From positions 77,833,617 to 77,897,616 of the forward strand of contig NC_087063.1 of NCBI RefSeq assembly GCF_963678635.1: a stretch of 64,000 nt of DNA, read 5' to 3'. Positions 11,901-21,197 of this stretch are shown here, in pieces. The first letter of the stretch is position 1. Each line of letters begins with the position of its first letter. The notes beneath the pieces were generated by a model. The model was not told the origin of the DNA. It worked only from the letters and a program-made list of their open reading frames with translations, and made no database searches. The position numbers and the translations under genes were made by a program. This DNA is from Symsagittifera roscoffensis (taxonomy: Eukaryota; Xenacoelomorpha; Acoela; Convolutidae).

Positions 11901-14900
11901 TTACAGTATTAAAAACTCACCATTCTTTATTCATGTTTTCTTTAGATTTTTAGCCTTCATCCTAGATCATCTGAAAAATTCACAAAAGAAAAATAAAAAA
12001 TAGCAAACTTCTTCAAAACTGTTTAAGACCCTATTAAACTTTTGCACCAACAATTAAATAAATATAATACCAATGCAGTAAATTAATTTATAAAATTTCC
12101 CCCCACAAGCAGTAAATCTACATATGATGAAAATTTGTATCTTAAAATTCCCCCATAACTAGCAGTAAATTTCTAAATTCTATGCAGTAAATTAATAAAA
12201 TGCAATTGCAGTACTAACCTTTTGATATTTTCATTCATTCGCACAGAAATTCTATCCACACTCGCACAGCTCGCCCACGAAGAATTGTTTAAAATAATGA
12301 ATTTCAGTTTCAAGTTTTCACACTCAACAACTCTAACATATAATAACATGTTTCAAACTTTCCTTTAACCCGGTTGGAAAGGAATCATATACTAAACAAA
12401 ACTAACCAACGCAGCTTACTAAATACCACAAATCATAGAATAACAGCATGACTTAGAAAAGGAAACCAACGGTACCCAAACCGGATTAACCCAGTTTAAA
12501 ACTGGATAATTTATTCTTTTGAAGACTATTACAAAGTCTTAGAAAGAAATAATAAAACACAAAAAAGTCGAAAGACAAACCCATACCACAAACAATTTGC
12601 TTTTTGGAAAAAGTACATAACCAACAAGACATAAGTAAAACCACAACAAACCCAACATAAAACGTTGTCACATAACAGAACCCCTCACAAACACCGCATG
12701 AAATCATACTCCCACTCCTGGCCTAACCCACCAGGAAAGGACGTCCTGAGCATGCTCTATAGCCGGCCTAACCCACCGCGCTACATCCACGCTTTGTGAC
12801 CACACCTTTATTTTTAATAAGAGCTACTCAAGGGTGAGTAACTCTTCAAAATAACCGAACTAAAACAAAAAGCTTTTGTGAAAACAACTAACTAAAATCA
12901 TTATTAAAAAATATTAAACTAATAAAAGTTTTATAAAATGTAAAATCACATGATGCAATATATAGATCAGAATACAACACCAAGGACGAACATCAAAAGA
13001 CAAGACGACCCCACTACACTCGAGAGAGAATGACCAACTACAACCGATATGCCGCTCACAATCACAACTCAAAGGATTTAGAGTACGACTTGACTTCGCA
13101 GAAAAGGACTTCATTGAACTAGACCAATGACCACCTCGATGTTCAAGTATACGTACAAATCCGAGTAACCAGGCATCCCCTCCACGCACAATCTCCACGC
13201 CATTCCCAAACTAGATCATACACAAAAGAAGTTCTCCACGCAGAACAGAAAAACCTGACATAGCCAACCATTCTGGAATCAGAATTGACTTTGTTGCAGA
13301 GACTCAGTCGTTGTCACAAGAAGAAGCGAAAGAAAATTATGATGTTCGCCAAATACCAACGTCCATCTCCACCCTTGAATTACAGAAGAACTGTTCTAAA
13401 AAACTCTGTAAAACCCGGATGGGTGGAACCTGATCTAAACTATATTTTATGATTGGATAAATTAAATGTTTTACCAATGTAAAGTATTTAATATTAACCA
13501 ATCATGATCCATCTAACTAACAACCCACTTATTTGTAAGTGCTGAAGTTACTTGTAATTTCAGCACCAGAGAGATTTGAATTTAACTTAGAAATTAGTTG
13601 GACTCTCCCGAGCACTTCAGCAGCCGCAATAAACCAGTATACCCTAGATCTATTGAGCCTAGCAGAGACTAGTTAAACAACCTGAGACTAGATAGTATAA
13701 GAGTAAGATTAGGATCGGTATTAGACTAAGAAGTTGCACGAATCTATCCGGCCGAAAATAAGATAGCGTGACGAGCAGACGGTGTACCCTATCCGAAATT
13801 ACTCTATGAGTTACACTTCGGTCCTAACTCACTTGTGAGTTTTAGTTTTTTTTGTTATTCACGCAAAATAGGTTTTTTGTTATCGACGCAACCACAGTTA
13901 ATCATCGTTATGGTTCGAGTGATAGATCATATTAAAGCACTTTCAGTTGTAATTTGAACAAAACAAATTTCAAAAAAATGTCGCAGAAAAAACCGGTTTG
14001 AAATTTCTAGTTCAATTTCGAGTGAGTAAAGCGATCAATAAGTAACGTTCTTTATATGAAAACTGATTACTTAGGATAACAAAACTTGATTTTCTGAAAA
14101 AAATAGTATTGGAAGCTTCATTTAGCGCTAACTTGGCAATCAAAATTTTCGAAAAATCAAATTTAAAATTTTGTACAAAATTAGAACTAAATTCAGGAAC
14201 TTTTTTGATAATTTTTTATTTTTGGTGAGTTAATAGTTTTTGTTTGTCAGAAGAGAAACAGCTGTTGTAGATTATACCTATTTACTATTTAAATAACTAA
14301 AAAAGCAAGCTCAATTTCTTAGATTTTTAAGAAAAAATGTTTACGAAAAAAGTCTAGTTCTCTCACAAGTGTAAAAACCAAAAAAAAACACTGATTTCTG
14401 ATCCGATTTTTTTTTCGTTTGTGGCTGTTTAAATTTCTCTTGACAGTGGAAATGCTTCAGTATGATATATTCGCTCCATATTATTTGTAATACCTGCCTA
14501 TATCAATTCCTGAATTCCAACAATAAAGCACAAACTATTTTCAAAATTCCTCTTTCACTCAAATGATAAATGATAGACAACTATGTCATTCTTTTACAAT
14601 GACGTTAGAGCATACGGATTTATCGGTTGTTTGAAAATTTATTGACGGGTTATTGGTGAAAAAACCTGTGATACAATACATCGACTGTAAAACTGTTGTT
14701 TGATATCATCTCAAACTTGATTGAGGTAATGTTATGTTCAATTTGTGGCTGGTTCAGATAAAAAAACCATAAAGTTGAAAAGACAAAAAGAATGAGGGAA
14801 AGTTCTTCTGTCTGAACCAAACACAGACCTTGTGATGCTTCACTGGGGGGTTCAAGATAGAAGAACAACTCGCTCTCACTGTTCTGACCTTTGTTTCCAC

Positions 14901-16324
14901 TGCTAGCACTTATGACTGAAAACAGAACACCATCTTTCAATTGAATTGTTCACAAACATCCATTTTAACACCACTTCTTTTTCAGAAATTGCACGTGCCA
15001 AATTACAAAGAAGGACTACAACTGACGGAAAAATTTGATCAAAAATAGCATGACAGCAGTAAATCTAATCATATTGATGTCTGTAGGTCACAAAATTTCA
15101 GATTAAGCATTCAGAAAAAGAGTGCATCCAAAGCACTACTCCAAAACTTGGCGAAAAAAAAGCAGGTTATCATATCATTTCACATTTGAGCTCAAACTCA
15201 GGACATAGATGTCAATTAAAGGGAATAAAATTTCCCTCGGTAAACTCTCTAACGCAATAAGTATCCGAAAACTATTACTTCGATCAACTTGACACATAAA
15301 CCAAAAAGTAGACTGATCTTTTAACACAACGTAAGCGTAGCGTTGAAAACTCGCGAAAATGAGAGAAAAATCACTGTCTTCTGATTTTTTAAAAATAAGA
15401 ATCAAATTTTGCCCTTCAAACGACATAAAATAAGTTGACAACGCCGATAAAATCCGTCGGCTCTTTTTCCTTTCCCCCCCACCTGCAAACTTCTATATTT
15501 GAAGTTACTGTTCACTTTGTCCGATTGACGTGAAATTCGACATGCAGAATAATTAGGCTATAACAAACATATTTGGTCTTCATAATTAACCTTGTAAAAC
15601 CACTTGTTAGACCATAAAATTCATGTTTGAGTGAGGTGGGGGGGGGGGAAGGAAAAAGAGCCAATCCGTCACCCAGATTCAAAACTAAGCACATGAACGA
15701 ATATACCGCAGATTCTTTGCTTATAATGCGTGCTTGAACAACAATTAAAGACAGACCGCAGTTTTCGGTACATTTTATAATTAGTCAACAAAAGGCAAAG
15801 GACTAACATTCGATCTGTTTGATCACCCACATTCCGCCTAAGAGGTGAATGGAGACCTTTACCAACACAGCACCACTCCTGCCTAGTTCGAATTTTTTCA
15901 CACTTCGATTAAACGCGAAATTTATTTCCCTGTGCAATTTATTACCAGGCGATGCCGACACTCCAACATGCGCGCTGTTCTTTTCCTGCCTTACAGCAGT
16001 TGAGTAAGGATGACCTTTACCCTCCAGTCTGTTTGACTTCCTTTGTGAGGCTTCAGCCTCACTCCTGATATCTTCTTCATAATTACCACTCTGATTTCGT
16101 TTCACTTTTTGGTCTGGCGTCTTTCTTTGCATTGGTGTACGAAAAGCGGCTTCTGGCGTTTTTCTTTGCATTTTTCTTTGCTTTGAGTTGTGAAAAGAAA
16201 CGTCAAACGATAAATCAATCGTCGAGTTTCGGGCACTGGTCGATCGATTTCTCGTGATGTAAGTGGACACAAAGTTGTTTAGATCTTGATCCACTGAGTC
16301 TTGTTCAACGAAGTCGTAAATCAT
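5919..16324 (-). CDS. Multi-exon gene of unknown function (at least five exons)
   Basis: The product is not recognised. On the minus strand, exon 1 is 16324-15863, beginning with ATG and ending at TTG|GTAAAG. Later exons are 14915-14829, 7815-7588, 6716-6469 and 6138-5919. From 14915 on, the acceptors (TTTCAG, TTGCAG, TTTCAG, TTTCAG) and donors join in consistent phases (1, 1, 0), which is the main evidence. Exon 1 does not join 14915 in phase, so at least one exon between them is missing; 15441-15175, which reads as folded protein, is a candidate. The protein is hydrophilic, Ser/Thr/Arg-rich and probably disordered. Exon 1 has a repeated MQRKTP motif spaced like phosphosites. At 7588 an alternative reads through to TAA overlapping AATAAA, which would give a shorter isoform. 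The large intron 7816-14828 contains an opposite-strand LTR element. The gene continues past 5919 with phase 1. Confidence 0.5.
6187..6258. repeat. Two-copy tandem repeat, about 36 bp
   Basis: The unit AATAAAAAACTTCTAGACGA, continuing CGATGACAATTTCAG, occurs twice in a row with one or two differences. It lies in an intron just upstream of the 6138 exon. Confidence 0.55.
7198..7389 (+). mobile_element. Degraded copy of the hAT-type MITE
   Basis: It shares the interior ACAAACATATTTGGTCTTCA and the following TAATTAACCTTG with the element at 15459-15662. Its ends are degenerate: a CTCTTTCCTTTCC left end and a GGGAGGGG..TAGCC right end. No target duplication survives. Confidence 0.4.
7911..7914. 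repeat. Left target-site duplication (CTTG)
   Basis: CTTG directly precedes TGGAACCTGATCTAA and is matched by CTTG at 13832-13835, directly after the 3' LTR end. Four-base duplications are usual for LTR-element integration. Confidence 0.55.
8113..10068 (+). CDS. Envelope-like glycoprotein of an LTR element, 5' truncated
   Basis: The ATG at 8113 gives 651 codons, but the same frame is open back to a TAA at 7927, adding about 60 codons without an ATG. The true N-terminus and signal peptide have therefore probably been deleted. Visible features: paired cysteines in residues 30-60 and 280-330, including a block with CY, IP, FVD and a later C; a helical segment about 395-425; a strongly hydrophobic anchor about 475-510 and a second about 520-540; and a 110-residue Pro/Asn/Gln-rich tail. 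The cysteine pattern resembles the glycoprotein-like envelopes related to chuvirus (mononegavirus-like) G proteins that some BEL/Pao elements carry; this is family inference from pattern, not a database hit. The frame is intact, but the lost signal peptide argues against a working membrane protein. The stop TGA overlaps the ORF2 start. Confidence 0.6.
   Translation: MFFDWKIQLEKIQLTRDLSDNTMIYKGIRLPCKNDQGYCDPTTRTQATIVWFPEDTCTTFQVAKIHARMIKFHEKYFIQSIPYEQVHPSRKLSSDFRNIDNIENKLTRFQIYQETELACKYRNPLHRTQYSEILVEYEKGFDMTTGKVKIDPYATGHPLNEGTSYIPVNFEKSNGQPGGHLKPYDTRSTRLQELSLMNTTYFGNIHYDIHLDMKLDYTISRIFQEMSLSELETLHQLCELERTQILQSLALAVLKIPYAGYLLSGNRSNFLDYEGNILWFYTCTKKVSPLYVFEDKRCYKRIPIFYKNKVHFVDTLSRRTYFWDTAVPCGSENSHNVVQLNPDENKYYLLTPYPTLMQSLKKFSPESIRAIARNPNIDLQSIGIYSKSDIQHHIRTQQFQELLTQMDTIQRQSIDQNLRKLAETAGFADIYTQDYSGYFKDIKDYIYLNGEKYRPQDISPINIFSFVTLKNEILDFLGWPYYILEKLTILYAMFNFIGFLFSLLKGIYNTCAIHTQVNRQASVARILFAGFFGIFSTSINKILLDAQIKEYNTKITTRQNTYDEEHNNVDTQPTAPQLPPLPNNHPLSLVPRNFRNLAITHNPNFRLNTSQSPVQHIMTHQSQDDNTYEQIIEQPHTTAFQSQNNNFFSPR
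10065..11864 (+). CDS. Uncharacterised ORF2 of the envelope-bearing element (599 aa)
   Basis: Not recognised. It begins at the ATG of an ATGA overlap with the envelope-like stop, an arrangement typical of termination-reinitiation in viral polycistronic RNAs and rare in animal genes. Residues 1 to about 210 are extremely rich in Ser, Pro, Thr and Asn and should be disordered. Residues about 215-599 look folded, rich in Phe, Tyr, His and Leu, with few cysteines and no obvious membrane span. A consensus splice donor (CAG|GTAAGTA) lies right after the TAA stop. The uninterrupted length and the third-position A/C bias shared with the upstream ORF imply that the two evolved together under selection. 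A structural protein, an envelope partner or an accessory protein are all possible. Confidence 0.65.
   Translation: MSRQLGSLHRSNSHPTNLTSSIPIIPLFAFPPPDFPSSNATSGMNSDTNSHISVLYSISQLNNPNIETPDEFADSEPSPSNNFHNPSNFSQPPFQPILSNNPDPITPTPSYASQVTPTYSSYQSDQSSHSPDTPRISPELDNFITLQQQPYHLNTPTINQISSTTNSSNPPTPSSNYTESLTPSSTSTISSLNTNRAYRTFKRKFPNHPFPAKPGTAREYINHPQHTNTKEFLAITLPSFPQYTLNTPHDANETRNFVDEYVLMPTLSWTSYYHFTNPLCLPLSSTSIDIDRNKDMLYRLTTPLTARQFTYVGYKKSLKIHTAPRANEYTLEYYDHNIIRANQDQFLDDDRFANPQITEKFFIKTPYVFTLNIFDRKFDHIISEALTNTQAYESFKERFQIFSLTFHFLAPHERDLHCSHDIMLRTKQTHTYSYYRFIQNHFDLHTPSRQPHHRFQFINSKYTSPYFLNFTYCIKDTNLHGILRNYDPITQMYIFCPITKTFNAEESRPFLIPHEFLQPIEIPILEFIHNTKFNHKLYNLIQNTPYEFAVGTEELTTIKALQLLWPLLQTKNIIRILAKLLTTSELIHDIFPHGFFPDD
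11865..11872 (+). promoter_or_regulatory. Consensus 5' splice site just after ORF2 stop
   Basis: CAG|GTAAGTA follows the TAA stop by three bases. A pyrimidine-rich stretch ending in CCTAG near 11966 could serve as acceptor, giving an intron of roughly 100 nt in the 3' untranslated region or splicing to sequence beyond. No transcript evidence is available. Confidence 0.4.
11873..13423. other. Non-coding 3' region of the LTR element
   Basis: No ORF stands out on either strand. Four copies of GCAGTAAAT occur between 12070 and 12200, separated by C-runs. The segment ends with AAACCCGGATGGG directly before the LTR, a poor polypurine tract. Confidence 0.45.
13424..13831 (+). repeat. 3' LTR (408 bp)
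   Basis: It starts TGGAACCTGATCTAA, ends CTAACTCA and is followed by the target duplication CTTG. Inside are AATAAA near 13629 and a TATAAGAG box near 13697. Its first 15 bases recur at 7915-7929, which defines the left end of the element. Confidence 0.6.
13832..13835. repeat. Right target-site duplication (CTTG)
   Basis: Matches CTTG at 7911-7914 across the 5.9-kb element. Confidence 0.55.
13836..14828. other. Intronic AT-rich DNA, nothing recognised
   Basis: A/T homopolymer tracts and no coherent reading frame; it is the remainder of the intron upstream of the LTR element. Confidence 0.4.
15175..15441 (-). CDS. Candidate exon of the unknown gene
   Basis: The translation reads like a compact folded domain (alternating hydrophobic residues, FKKSEDSDFSLIF, then FWFMCQVDRS), unlike the low-complexity translations around it. 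AG acceptors exist near its 5' end, but no strong donor in the phase needed to reach the 14915 exon was found. It lies between exon 1 and that exon. Confidence 0.25.
   Translation of the reverse strand: MSTYFMSFEGQNLILIFKKSEDSDFSLIFASFQRYAYVVLKDQSTFWFMCQVDRSNSFRILIALESLPREILFPLIDIYVLSLSSNVK
15459..15662 (+). mobile_element. hAT-type MITE, 204 bp, 8-bp target duplication
   Basis: Terminal inverted repeats of about 28 bp: GGCTCTTTTTCCTTTCCCCC at the left and its imperfect complement ending GGAAAAAGAGCC at the right. It is flanked on both sides by AATCCGTC (15451-15458 and 15663-15670). Eight-base duplications are the hallmark of hAT insertions. It has no coding capacity. Relatives lie at 7198-7389 and about 51320-51453. 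Confidence 0.75.
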
Positions 16325-16562
16325 TCTTTGTTACAACAAATTGTACTCTGACTATAGAGTAGAGTTTTGATTTTCGAGAAAATTCATTCAAAAACAAACA
16401 TTGCACATCTGAAATATGAAGAAATTTATCAATAACTCACAGATATTTAAGTTCTTGTTTATAAAAAATGCTTGTTTATGAAATAGTTTCAGGAACGATA
16501 CGTTGCAACTACAAAAACTACCTACTACATACCATTTTAGCTGTTTGCAGCATAATTATATA

Positions 16563-16690
16563 CCAAATATTTCCTTTTAGCTGTAGAATACAATTATCAG
16601 TTCCACTCTCTAAAAAACAGTTAATTTTGAAATCTAGCGGAAAAGGAATGTCGATCTGATCAAGAAAGATCAGCACCCAACCAAATTGTG
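16563..16690 (+). repeat. Dispersed repeat, copy 1 (second at 21053-21175)
   Basis: The stretch through AGCTGTAGAA, AAACAGTTA, TTTTGAAAT, GCGGAAAAGGAA and GATCAGCACCCAACCA matches 21053-21175 at most positions. The family is unknown. Confidence 0.5.
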
Positions 16691-16699
16691 CTTATTATT

Positions 16700-18180
16700 T
16701 GGCGACAGAGATGCTGGCGTTTTTCTGCAAATTTTTAATTTCCCTCAATTTTTTTACTAAAACAGATTGAAACTCTTACAAAACATTGCGAATAGCTTTC
16801 AACCCGAGAAAACATTGCTATCGAATATTCTTTTGCGTTACTATAATCCCTTATCTTGTTGGAATGATATTCATTTTGTTTTGAATTAAATCAATTTGAA
16901 GATATAAACTTTAAATAGTCATTCCCTCAACCATTGTATATTTCAAATATCCCGCAACAATATCCAAATTGAAATTTCATGTGTCTCCGAATTTGATAAC
17001 ATTCCTTGGCTGGAAACATTTTGAAACCTCCTAACTGCTTCATGATCGTAAAAAGTATGCGCTACTAGATTGCTACCTTAATTTTTCTCTATCTCTCTTA
17101 TTATTATTAACACTCTTCTGTGCAATATTTCTATATGGCAACAGAGTAAAGAATTGCATACTTGTCAGCTGTTAGCTTGAGTATATAATTAAAATTAATT
17201 AGTCGCCTAGTTTTGCGCTCTCACGCATCTACTACTATAAGCAACAATTTATATAACCACATCGTTTCAACGCAATAAGCGAATGAAAAATAATTGACGC
17301 GGAAAGCTTCGAGTTCCAAATTTAAACTGCTATATCTCGTGAACCAATGGAACACTTTTAGCAAAACACTCAGAAATGATCAAATTCTTATCGTTATGAC
17401 AATATTCTCATTTTCACAGCACCGTTTAAATTCAAATAGTTTCAATCATTTTAGTCCGTTTCCATATGGCAACAAATCTCAAACTGCTAAACCAAACTTG
17501 ATTTCAAGATGGCTCTGGTTACTGTTATATGGACCGATTGTAGCTTGAAAAGTGTTTCTCTGTGGTTGATTTGATATTCAAAAAGTCTTTGCGAGTTCAA
17601 TGGAGTTATAAGCGTGTCAAATCGATGCGGACAGGCGTTACCACTAACCTTTACGACACAGAAAACTTTAAAATAACCTCGGACAAAACGGGTCTCGAAA
17701 TAACTGCAACCCCTGTGATATATTTATTGTAACCATGGACTTGTTGTAAAGCGAAAATGTTTCTGGCGTTATGATACCACTTGGAAGGGCCGGATTGTTG
17801 ACGCCACGGCCAACTTGTTTCGGTTCAACTATGTTGCTCATTCCCAAAATGCGATAAGAAAAAACAACAATTCTGCAGTCATGGAAATCGATGGTTTCGA
17901 AAGCATTTGCTCTGGGTCCGATTCATCAGCTGTATCAGGCGAAAGCAGCGATGACGATGATATATCCCTATCAAATTAAGCTCCTTAATGCCGATCGGAA
18001 ATTACCAAAATTGACGAAAAACAACTGCTACTTCAACGTATTACGGCCTTGCAAGAACGCGACCCTATCTAATACTTTCATTTTTTTCTCATAACTTAGT
18101 ATTTTTTTTCGCTTAACTAACTATTTTTTTTGCATCTTTTTGTAACAAAAATTGATACGCGACAATATCGGTCCATAAAA
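16700..18180. other. AT-rich DNA with a short acidic ORF; probably transposon debris
   Basis: No gene is supported. ATG at 17881 opens a 32-codon Ser/Asp-rich frame ending at 17979, resembling the acidic N-terminal tails of some transposases but with nothing coherent following. Confidence 0.25.
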
Positions 18181-18299
18181 GCTCGAGTTGGCCTCGTTGC
18201 CGATAACTTATCTCAGAAACAACTTGAAACAATCAAAAGACAACTTGATTTTGTTGATAACAACGAAAATCAAAACGCATTTCCTTAAAACATTGACTG

Positions 18300-18656
18300 T
18301 TGTTGATCAGTTCAACAAAGTTGCAGTTGCTATACAGCGAGCTCAACATAGACGAAAGTCTAATGACTTATAAAAGCAAAAAAATTTCAAGGCTGCAGTA
18401 CAACCCGGAAAATCCAATAAATGGAGATGCAAAGTGTATATGCTGTGTTCGGGTGAATTTGGAACACAGAGGCGAAAAAGCACTTCGCATACACAAGCAA
18501 AATATGACCAATAACGCTACTGGGAAAAACTGGATGAGTAAAACTTTGAGTCTACAAAAATTCTTAAATGACGCATTAGCAGTGCCAGCCAACAGAAAAA
18601 AAAGAAATCTACCAATGAACAAGCCTCAATTTGTAGAGCGGACGCATTTAAATTAG
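18300..18656 (+). pseudogene. Remnant with zinc-finger-like segment, possibly hAT-related
   Basis: The 118-codon frame contains NPENP, a CICC pair, then GEKALRIHKQN. This order (Trp/Pro-rich lead, C-x2-C, G-x2-AL-x2-H) resembles the BED-like finger at the start of transposon-derived zinc-finger proteins. Neighbouring frames (18188-18373, 19183-19571) look like further broken pieces. Related sequence (AAAGCCGAAGCTGCACTTCG) recurs near 39585. The copy is too decayed for a family call. Confidence 0.3.
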
Positions 18657-18680
18657 CATACGAAATAGTTCATTCAAAAA

Positions 18681-18757
18681 GATCCGAACCTGCCCAGGTT
18701 CGAAACCTCTCATTTCGATGCGGGTCCCCTTACCTACCTCTACGCTACAGATCCATG
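18681..18757 (-). repeat. tRNA-like sequence (SINE head or tRNA pseudogene)
   Basis: On the minus strand TAGCGTAGAGGTAGG fits the A box and GGTTTCGAACC fits the B box at tRNA-like spacing. The acceptor and anticodon arms do not pair well, so a functional tRNA is unlikely. Confidence 0.4.
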
Positions 18758-19989
18758 ATACCTAGAAGATAAAGACTATTTGCAACATTAAAGTCTGTTA
18801 CCTGTTACTATCCTTAGCATTGGCTTTACTAACTGGTTATTGATCAAAATGAACACTTTCAAAATGAACACATTTTGTCGCAACAATATATTGCGATTTA
18901 CGTTGGAAAAAAAAGAGCTCATACTATAACACAGACATTGCATATATAAAACATGCAACTGAAATATACACTGGCGAAAATACAATCGTAGAAACCAGCA
19001 GCAGTTATGATGGATCTTTCCGAAACTTTTGATAATTGGTTCAATTCGGTAGATCACATGCGATATCAGCGCATAGAAATTTTTGGAGCATTTGTACAAC
19101 TCAGTTAAAGCGTTTCTCTGGTCTTTCAAAATAAATGCAGTGAAATGGTTTGACAAAAAAGGAGTTTTCTTAACATACAAAAGTGAGTTCCGATCCACTT
19201 CCTCGTGTCAATCGAAGGAATTATAATAACAAGACTGAAATACAAGTTGCTTGTCCCTCTTTAATAGCAGAGTATAACAGTTTTATAGGAAAAATTGATA
19301 TTATCGTACTCCTTCTTTCCTATTGCCGAAAAAAGTCGATTATCGTAAACGCTTTTACTTGGGTCAACTTTTTCATTATAGTGATCTCTCGGTAATTAAC
19401 TCCCGGCTGCTACACAGAAGTGATTGCAAAGACGCATACCGAACAAAAAAAACGAAAAAGTTTTTTGGACTTCAAGGCCAGTATAGCGTCCTTTGTGCTT
19501 TAGCTAAAAAAAACAAGACAAAATATGGAAAGCCAAGTTATTCGGAGATATATCATCATCACTTGTTTTGAAAACAACGCGGTCCGCAGCTCCAATACAA
19601 AAAAAGTCATTTCGAACTGAAAACACGGACTGATTTCCTGAAATGACATTAAAAAATGAATGTATATATTGGTTCGATTATTATACGAACCAAATGCAGC
19701 CAATGAAACGTATATCTTTGCTTAACGTCAACAAAGAACTGCTACAAAACAATCCATGAGAACTGAACTATTTGCTTTATAAATATGTTAATTGACAATT
19801 TATAAGATCGAATTTAACATTTTGCATCTAATATTTTACCCATTTAAAAAAATTCGGTCAGTGTTGCCATATATGGCAACCAACGGAAAACCAAAAAGGG
19901 AGAAAAAAAGAAACTTTTTTTGACATCAAATAACTCATCCTAATTCATAAGTAAAGTATATATATAATTTTGTTGCAAAAAAACTTGAG

Positions 19990-20865
19990 CAGAAGTGGGG
20001 TTTAAAAATGTCGTGGCAGCACCAACTCCACCTGATATTTCAATCTCACCATTTACTGGAGCAACTGATAAAGACTGGTCGAACATGAAAAACTCTTACC
20101 AGAAGCCCAAAATCAAGAAGCATACCAGAAGCACAAAATCAGCGAACTCAAAATTTACATCTCCATCTAGATCAAAAAGCACACAACTTCTATTGAAATT
20201 TTGATTAAGATGTCCAAAAGGACATTTTGAAGCAATCGCAATGTCAAAACGCAGGGCCTGACCGAATCCGAGAAGATGACTTTGAATTGCGAAATAGTTT
20301 CCAAATCCAAAATTGAGGATGCACTGGATTTTCTATCTGATGTGAATCATCTAGCAAGCTCGGCTATTTTAGATAACAACGACGCAGGACAGACGAATAA
20401 TTCATTGGCGTAATGCTCAACAAGTACACAAAGGTTCTGCTCCGAGAACAGGAAAATTTGACGGTCGAAGACCTCTGCCCTATTATTTGCAGAAAAATTC
20501 AAGTTGCCAGAACCGAAAAAGATGAGAAAATAAAATGGGCAATCTCAGCTGTTAAAAAAAAATTCAATGAAGACGACGAAATTTGTCATATCTCAGCAGG
20601 TTCATAATATACTGGCTACGTAGAGAACAGTCAAAACATCGGCCTATAATCAAAATATATAATCTCGTTTGTGGCATTGCAGAAAATGAAGAGAATTACA
20701 CTTGCGAATTATTCTGATACTGAGTACTATCAAGATACACAGGAAGACATTTATGGAACTAAAAACCGGGAGTCCAATCAAACTTCTGATCAAGAACGAC
20801 CTGAGACAGTCGAAGATAACTGGGCAGTTTGTCTAATACAAAACTGTGGTTTTGCAAATTGAGCA
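19990..20865 (+). pseudogene. Broken coding remnant, unknown family
   Basis: Several short frames (19995-20204, 20413-20607, 20671-20862) have protein-like composition, including a Lys/Glu-rich piece with LTVEDLCPIICRKIQVART, but stops and frame changes separate them. I recognise no family. Decayed transposon or pseudogene are the likely readings. Confidence 0.25.
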
Positions 20866-21052
20866 GCAGCGAAACTCATCTCACAAAAAATTGTACAAGA
20901 TATCTCTCGTACCTCGAATGAGCATAACGAAAGCATGACTCCCAATCAAGACTACAAAGAAATTTGAGGAGCAATGACCACCATTCCGATCCCACAAACG
21001 GCGTAGGATACGAGTTAAATGTCGGCAACGGGTATTTACACCTTTATTTTGA

Positions 21053-21175
21053 ACCAAGTATTTCATTGTAGCTGTAGAACACAAGTCTCAATTTCATTTT
21101 CTAAGAAACAGTTAGTTTTGAAATAAAGCGGAAAAGGAACACCGATCCGATCAAAAAGATCAGAACCCAACCAGT
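21053..21175 (+). repeat. Dispersed repeat, copy 2 (first at 16563-16690)
   Basis: Matches the earlier copy through AGCTGTAGAA, AAACAGTTA, GCGGAAAAGGAA and CAGAACCCAACCA. Confidence 0.5.
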
Positions 21176-21197
21176 TAGGGGTTATCATAGATAGTCA

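Larger units (their letters stand above)
7915..13831 (+). mobile_element. Internally deleted LTR element with envelope-like ORF and ORF2
   Basis: It starts with the 15-base LTR tip TGGAACCTGATCTAA, identical to the start of the 3' LTR at 13424, and ends ..CTAACTCA at 13831, between CTTG duplications. Between them are an envelope-like frame, a coupled ORF2 and about 1.5 kb of non-coding DNA. There is no gag, protease, reverse transcriptase, integrase or primer-binding site, so the interior from the LTR tip to within the envelope gene is missing. The body is strikingly A/C-rich and G-poor on the plus strand, unlike its flanks. It sits in an intron of the minus-strand unknown gene, in opposite orientation. 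It cannot move alone; mobilisation in trans is conceivable because the 3' LTR is complete. Confidence 0.6.
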
